6,460 bases of DNA from Paenibacillus sp. (GTDB taxonomy: Bacteria; Bacillota; Bacilli; Paenibacillales; Paenibacillaceae). Both the position numbers and the translations under genes were made by a program. Position 1 is the first letter of the stretch. The number at the start of each line of letters is the position of its first letter. Below the pieces are notes generated by a model. That model saw only the letters and a list, made by a program, of their open reading frames with translations, ran no database searches and was not told the DNA's origin. Below are positions 4,903-6,460 of the stretch, piece by piece. The DNA is taken from positions 2,039-8,498 of the forward strand of contig DOJM01000246.1 in NCBI GenBank assembly GCA_003529225.1, given 5' to 3'.

Positions 4903-6460
4903 TTAAGCGATCTCTGCTTCCTCATCCTCTAAACGTACAGAGACAAGCTTGGATACTCCGCCTTCTTCCATCGTCACCCCGTAGAGTACATCTGCCTCTT
5001 CCATCGTTCCTTTGCGGTGTGTAACGACGATAAATTGCGTTTGTTCCGAGAACTCACGCAAATACTGAGCAAAACGTACAACATTCGCTTCATCTAGCGC
5101 AGCCTCTACCTCATCCAGTACGCAGAACGGAACCGGCTTCACTTGCAGAATAGCAAACAACAGAGCCATCGCAGTTAAGGCGCGTTCCCCACCGGATAGG
5201 AGCTGCAGGTTTTGAAGCTTTTTACCCGGTGGTTGAGCTACGATATCTATACCTGTTTCAAGCATATGTTCTGGATCCAGCAGCATGAGATCAGCTCTAC
5301 CGCCTCCGAACAGCTTCGAGAACACCGTACCAAATTGTTTACGGATCGCATCAAAGGTCTGTTTGAAGCGTTTGGACATTTCATCTTCCATCTCACGGAT
5401 AACTTGATACAGGGCAGTCTTGGCTTCGACCAGGTCATCTTTTTGTCCACTGAGGAAGGTATAACGCTCATGAACACGCTGATATTCTTCAATCGCACCT
5501 AAGTTCACTTCGCCCAATGCAGAAATACTGCGTTTCAGACGCTGTACATCTGCTTGTGCGGCAGGCACATCTTCGGGCACAGGATAACGTTGCTTCGCTA
5601 GTTCATAGCTTAGCTCGTAGTCATCACTCAGCTTACGAAGAATATTATCAAGTTCAACATCGAGACGACCCACAGAAACTTCAGTAGAACGCAGCTTGTC
5701 CTCCACGACTCTAAGTGCCTGACGCTGATCCTTGGTCTTGCCCTCCTCTAGTTCAAGCTTACGGGTTAACGCTGAACGTTCCGCCCGAGCTAGATCCAAA
5801 GTACCGGCTGTCTCTTCCTTCTTGAGACGATAACTATTCAAATCTTCTTTCTGTTTCACGGTTTCCAAAGCATTACTAGCCAAATCCTGTTCGATCGTAT
5901 GTAACAGATTTCGATTCTGGCGCAGCTCTTTATCTTGTGAACCCGCATCTTGTCTTAGACGACGTAATTGCTCCTCCAAGGAGAAGATCTCCTGATCGAG
6001 CTTGCCTTCCGAAACCTTCATACTGGGCAGCTTACCTTGCAATTCTTCCTTAGCTGATTCATTCGCTTTACGCGCCGATTCGGCATTACGGATACCCTCA
6101 TGAGCTTCCTTCTCTTCCTTCTCGAGACGTTCAAGCTCAGCAGAGGCTTGTTTCCGGGTCTCCTCAAGCGTGCGGACCTCACTTTCAAAGCCACTACGTT
6201 CCGCGCCTGTGCTCTCCACTTGTTCCTGCACATGCCGAAGCTCCTGTTCAAGCTGCTTCAAATCGCCAGAAACACGTTGCTCTTCCAGTCTTTTCTCATC
6301 ACCGTCACGGCGCAGGTCCTCTAGCTTCACGCTAGCGTTCTCCTGCTCTTCACGAAGTCTGGCAATGCCTTGTTTCAGCTTAACAATTTGACGCTCGCTC
6401 TCTTCGATCTCACTGCTCAGCTGATCCAGCTGGCGTTTACGACTAAGTAAGCTATTGTTC
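4903..6460 (-). CDS. smc: Chromosome segregation protein SMC, C-terminal part
   Basis: The frame is open from the right edge to TAA at 4903-4905, giving 518 residues; bacterial SMC is near 1190, so this is roughly the last 44%, starting just after the hinge. SMC dimers with ScpA and ScpB form a ring ATPase that extrudes and organises chromosomal DNA on the nucleoid. The visible part opens with NNSLLSRKRQLDQL, typical of post-hinge sequence, then about 300 residues of Glu/Lys/Gln-rich coiled coil, and ALGEVNLGAIEEY before the head. The C-terminal ATPase head has FGGGRADL, the ABC signature LSGGE (5185-5199), Walker B with D-loop VLDEVEAALDEA (5086-5121), and the switch histidine in VVTHRKGTME. 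The tail is acidic (LEDEEAEIA). A GTG at 6330 is not the start, because the frame continues upstream with family-like sequence. ftsY follows downstream on the same strand. Confidence 0.97.
   Translation of the reverse strand, partial: NNSLLSRKRQLDQLSSEIEESERQIVKLKQGIARLREEQENASVKLEDLRRDGDEKRLEEQRVSGDLKQLEQELRHVQEQVESTGAERSGFESEVRTLEETRKQASAELERLEKEEKEAHEGIRNAESARKANESAKEELQGKLPSMKVSEGKLDQEIFSLEEQLRRLRQDAGSQDKELRQNRNLLHTIEQDLASNALETVKQKEDLNSYRLKKEETAGTLDLARAERSALTRKLELEEGKTKDQRQALRVVEDKLRSTEVSVGRLDVELDNILRKLSDDYELSYELAKQRYPVPEDVPAAQADVQRLKRSISALGEVNLGAIEEYQRVHERYTFLSGQKDDLVEAKTALYQVIREMEDEMSKRFKQTFDAIRKQFGTVFSKLFGGGRADLMLLDPEHMLETGIDIVAQPPGKKLQNLQLLSGGERALTAMALLFAILQVKPVPFCVLDEVEAALDEANVVRFAQYLREFSEQTQFIVVTHRKGTMEEADVLYGVTMEEGGVSKLVSVRLEDEEAEIA

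Noticed and set aside
5247..5498. Minus-strand frames inside smc (also 6018-6251)
   Set aside because: They are alternative-frame readings of the SMC coding sequence with skewed composition and no start signals.
6328..6330. GTG as the start of a 475-residue gene
   Set aside because: The frame stays open to the window edge with typical SMC post-hinge sequence, so this GTG is an internal valine codon.

Overview
The window looks like chromosomal DNA from a Gram-positive bacterium of the Bacillota, most probably Paenibacillus or a close relative. The clues are the smc-ftsY order, an FtsY with a short N-terminal region, AGGAGG-type ribosome binding sites, sigma-A-like promoters with A/T-rich spacers, and moderate G+C. 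The genus is an inference from protein flavour, not from a marker gene. I see no rRNA or tRNA, no CRISPR array and no transposase.

Layout from left to right. (1) Positions 1-2365, minus strand: a two-gene operon. A circularly permuted ATP-grasp protein (902-2365) is transcribed first, and an alpha-E (DUF403) protein (829 down to the window edge, C-terminus missing) follows after a 72-nt gap holding an inverted repeat. This pair belongs to a widespread but biochemically uncharacterised set of peptide-ligase-like operons, which often also encode a transglutaminase-like protease. (2) Positions 2366-2717: a divergent intergenic region with a good minus-strand promoter for that operon and a plus-strand extended -10 promoter. 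(3) Positions 2718-3604, plus strand: a gene for a DUF1835/DUF3658 protein. A -1 frameshift near 3375 cuts it to 228 residues; the C-terminal DUF3658 part is still open in the next frame. (4) Positions 3605-3731: a convergent intergenic region with an intrinsic terminator best suited to the minus strand. (5) Positions 3732-6460, minus strand: the chromosome condensation gene smc (C-terminal 518 residues only; the rest lies beyond the right edge) followed by ftsY, the signal recognition particle receptor. The 172-nt gap between them carries two tandem copies of a 66-bp unit, each with an internal inverted repeat. The last one ends 2 nt before the ftsY Shine-Dalgarno sequence.

How the genes fit together: smc and ftsY are conserved housekeeping neighbours, probably read in one message ending at the 3643-3687 terminator. 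The ATP-grasp/alpha-E pair is an independent operon with its own promoter. The DUF1835 gene is a single-gene unit between them and appears to be decaying, or to carry a sequencing error. The least explained elements are the 66-bp repeats upstream of ftsY, the frameshift, and the substrate of the ATP-grasp/alpha-E system.
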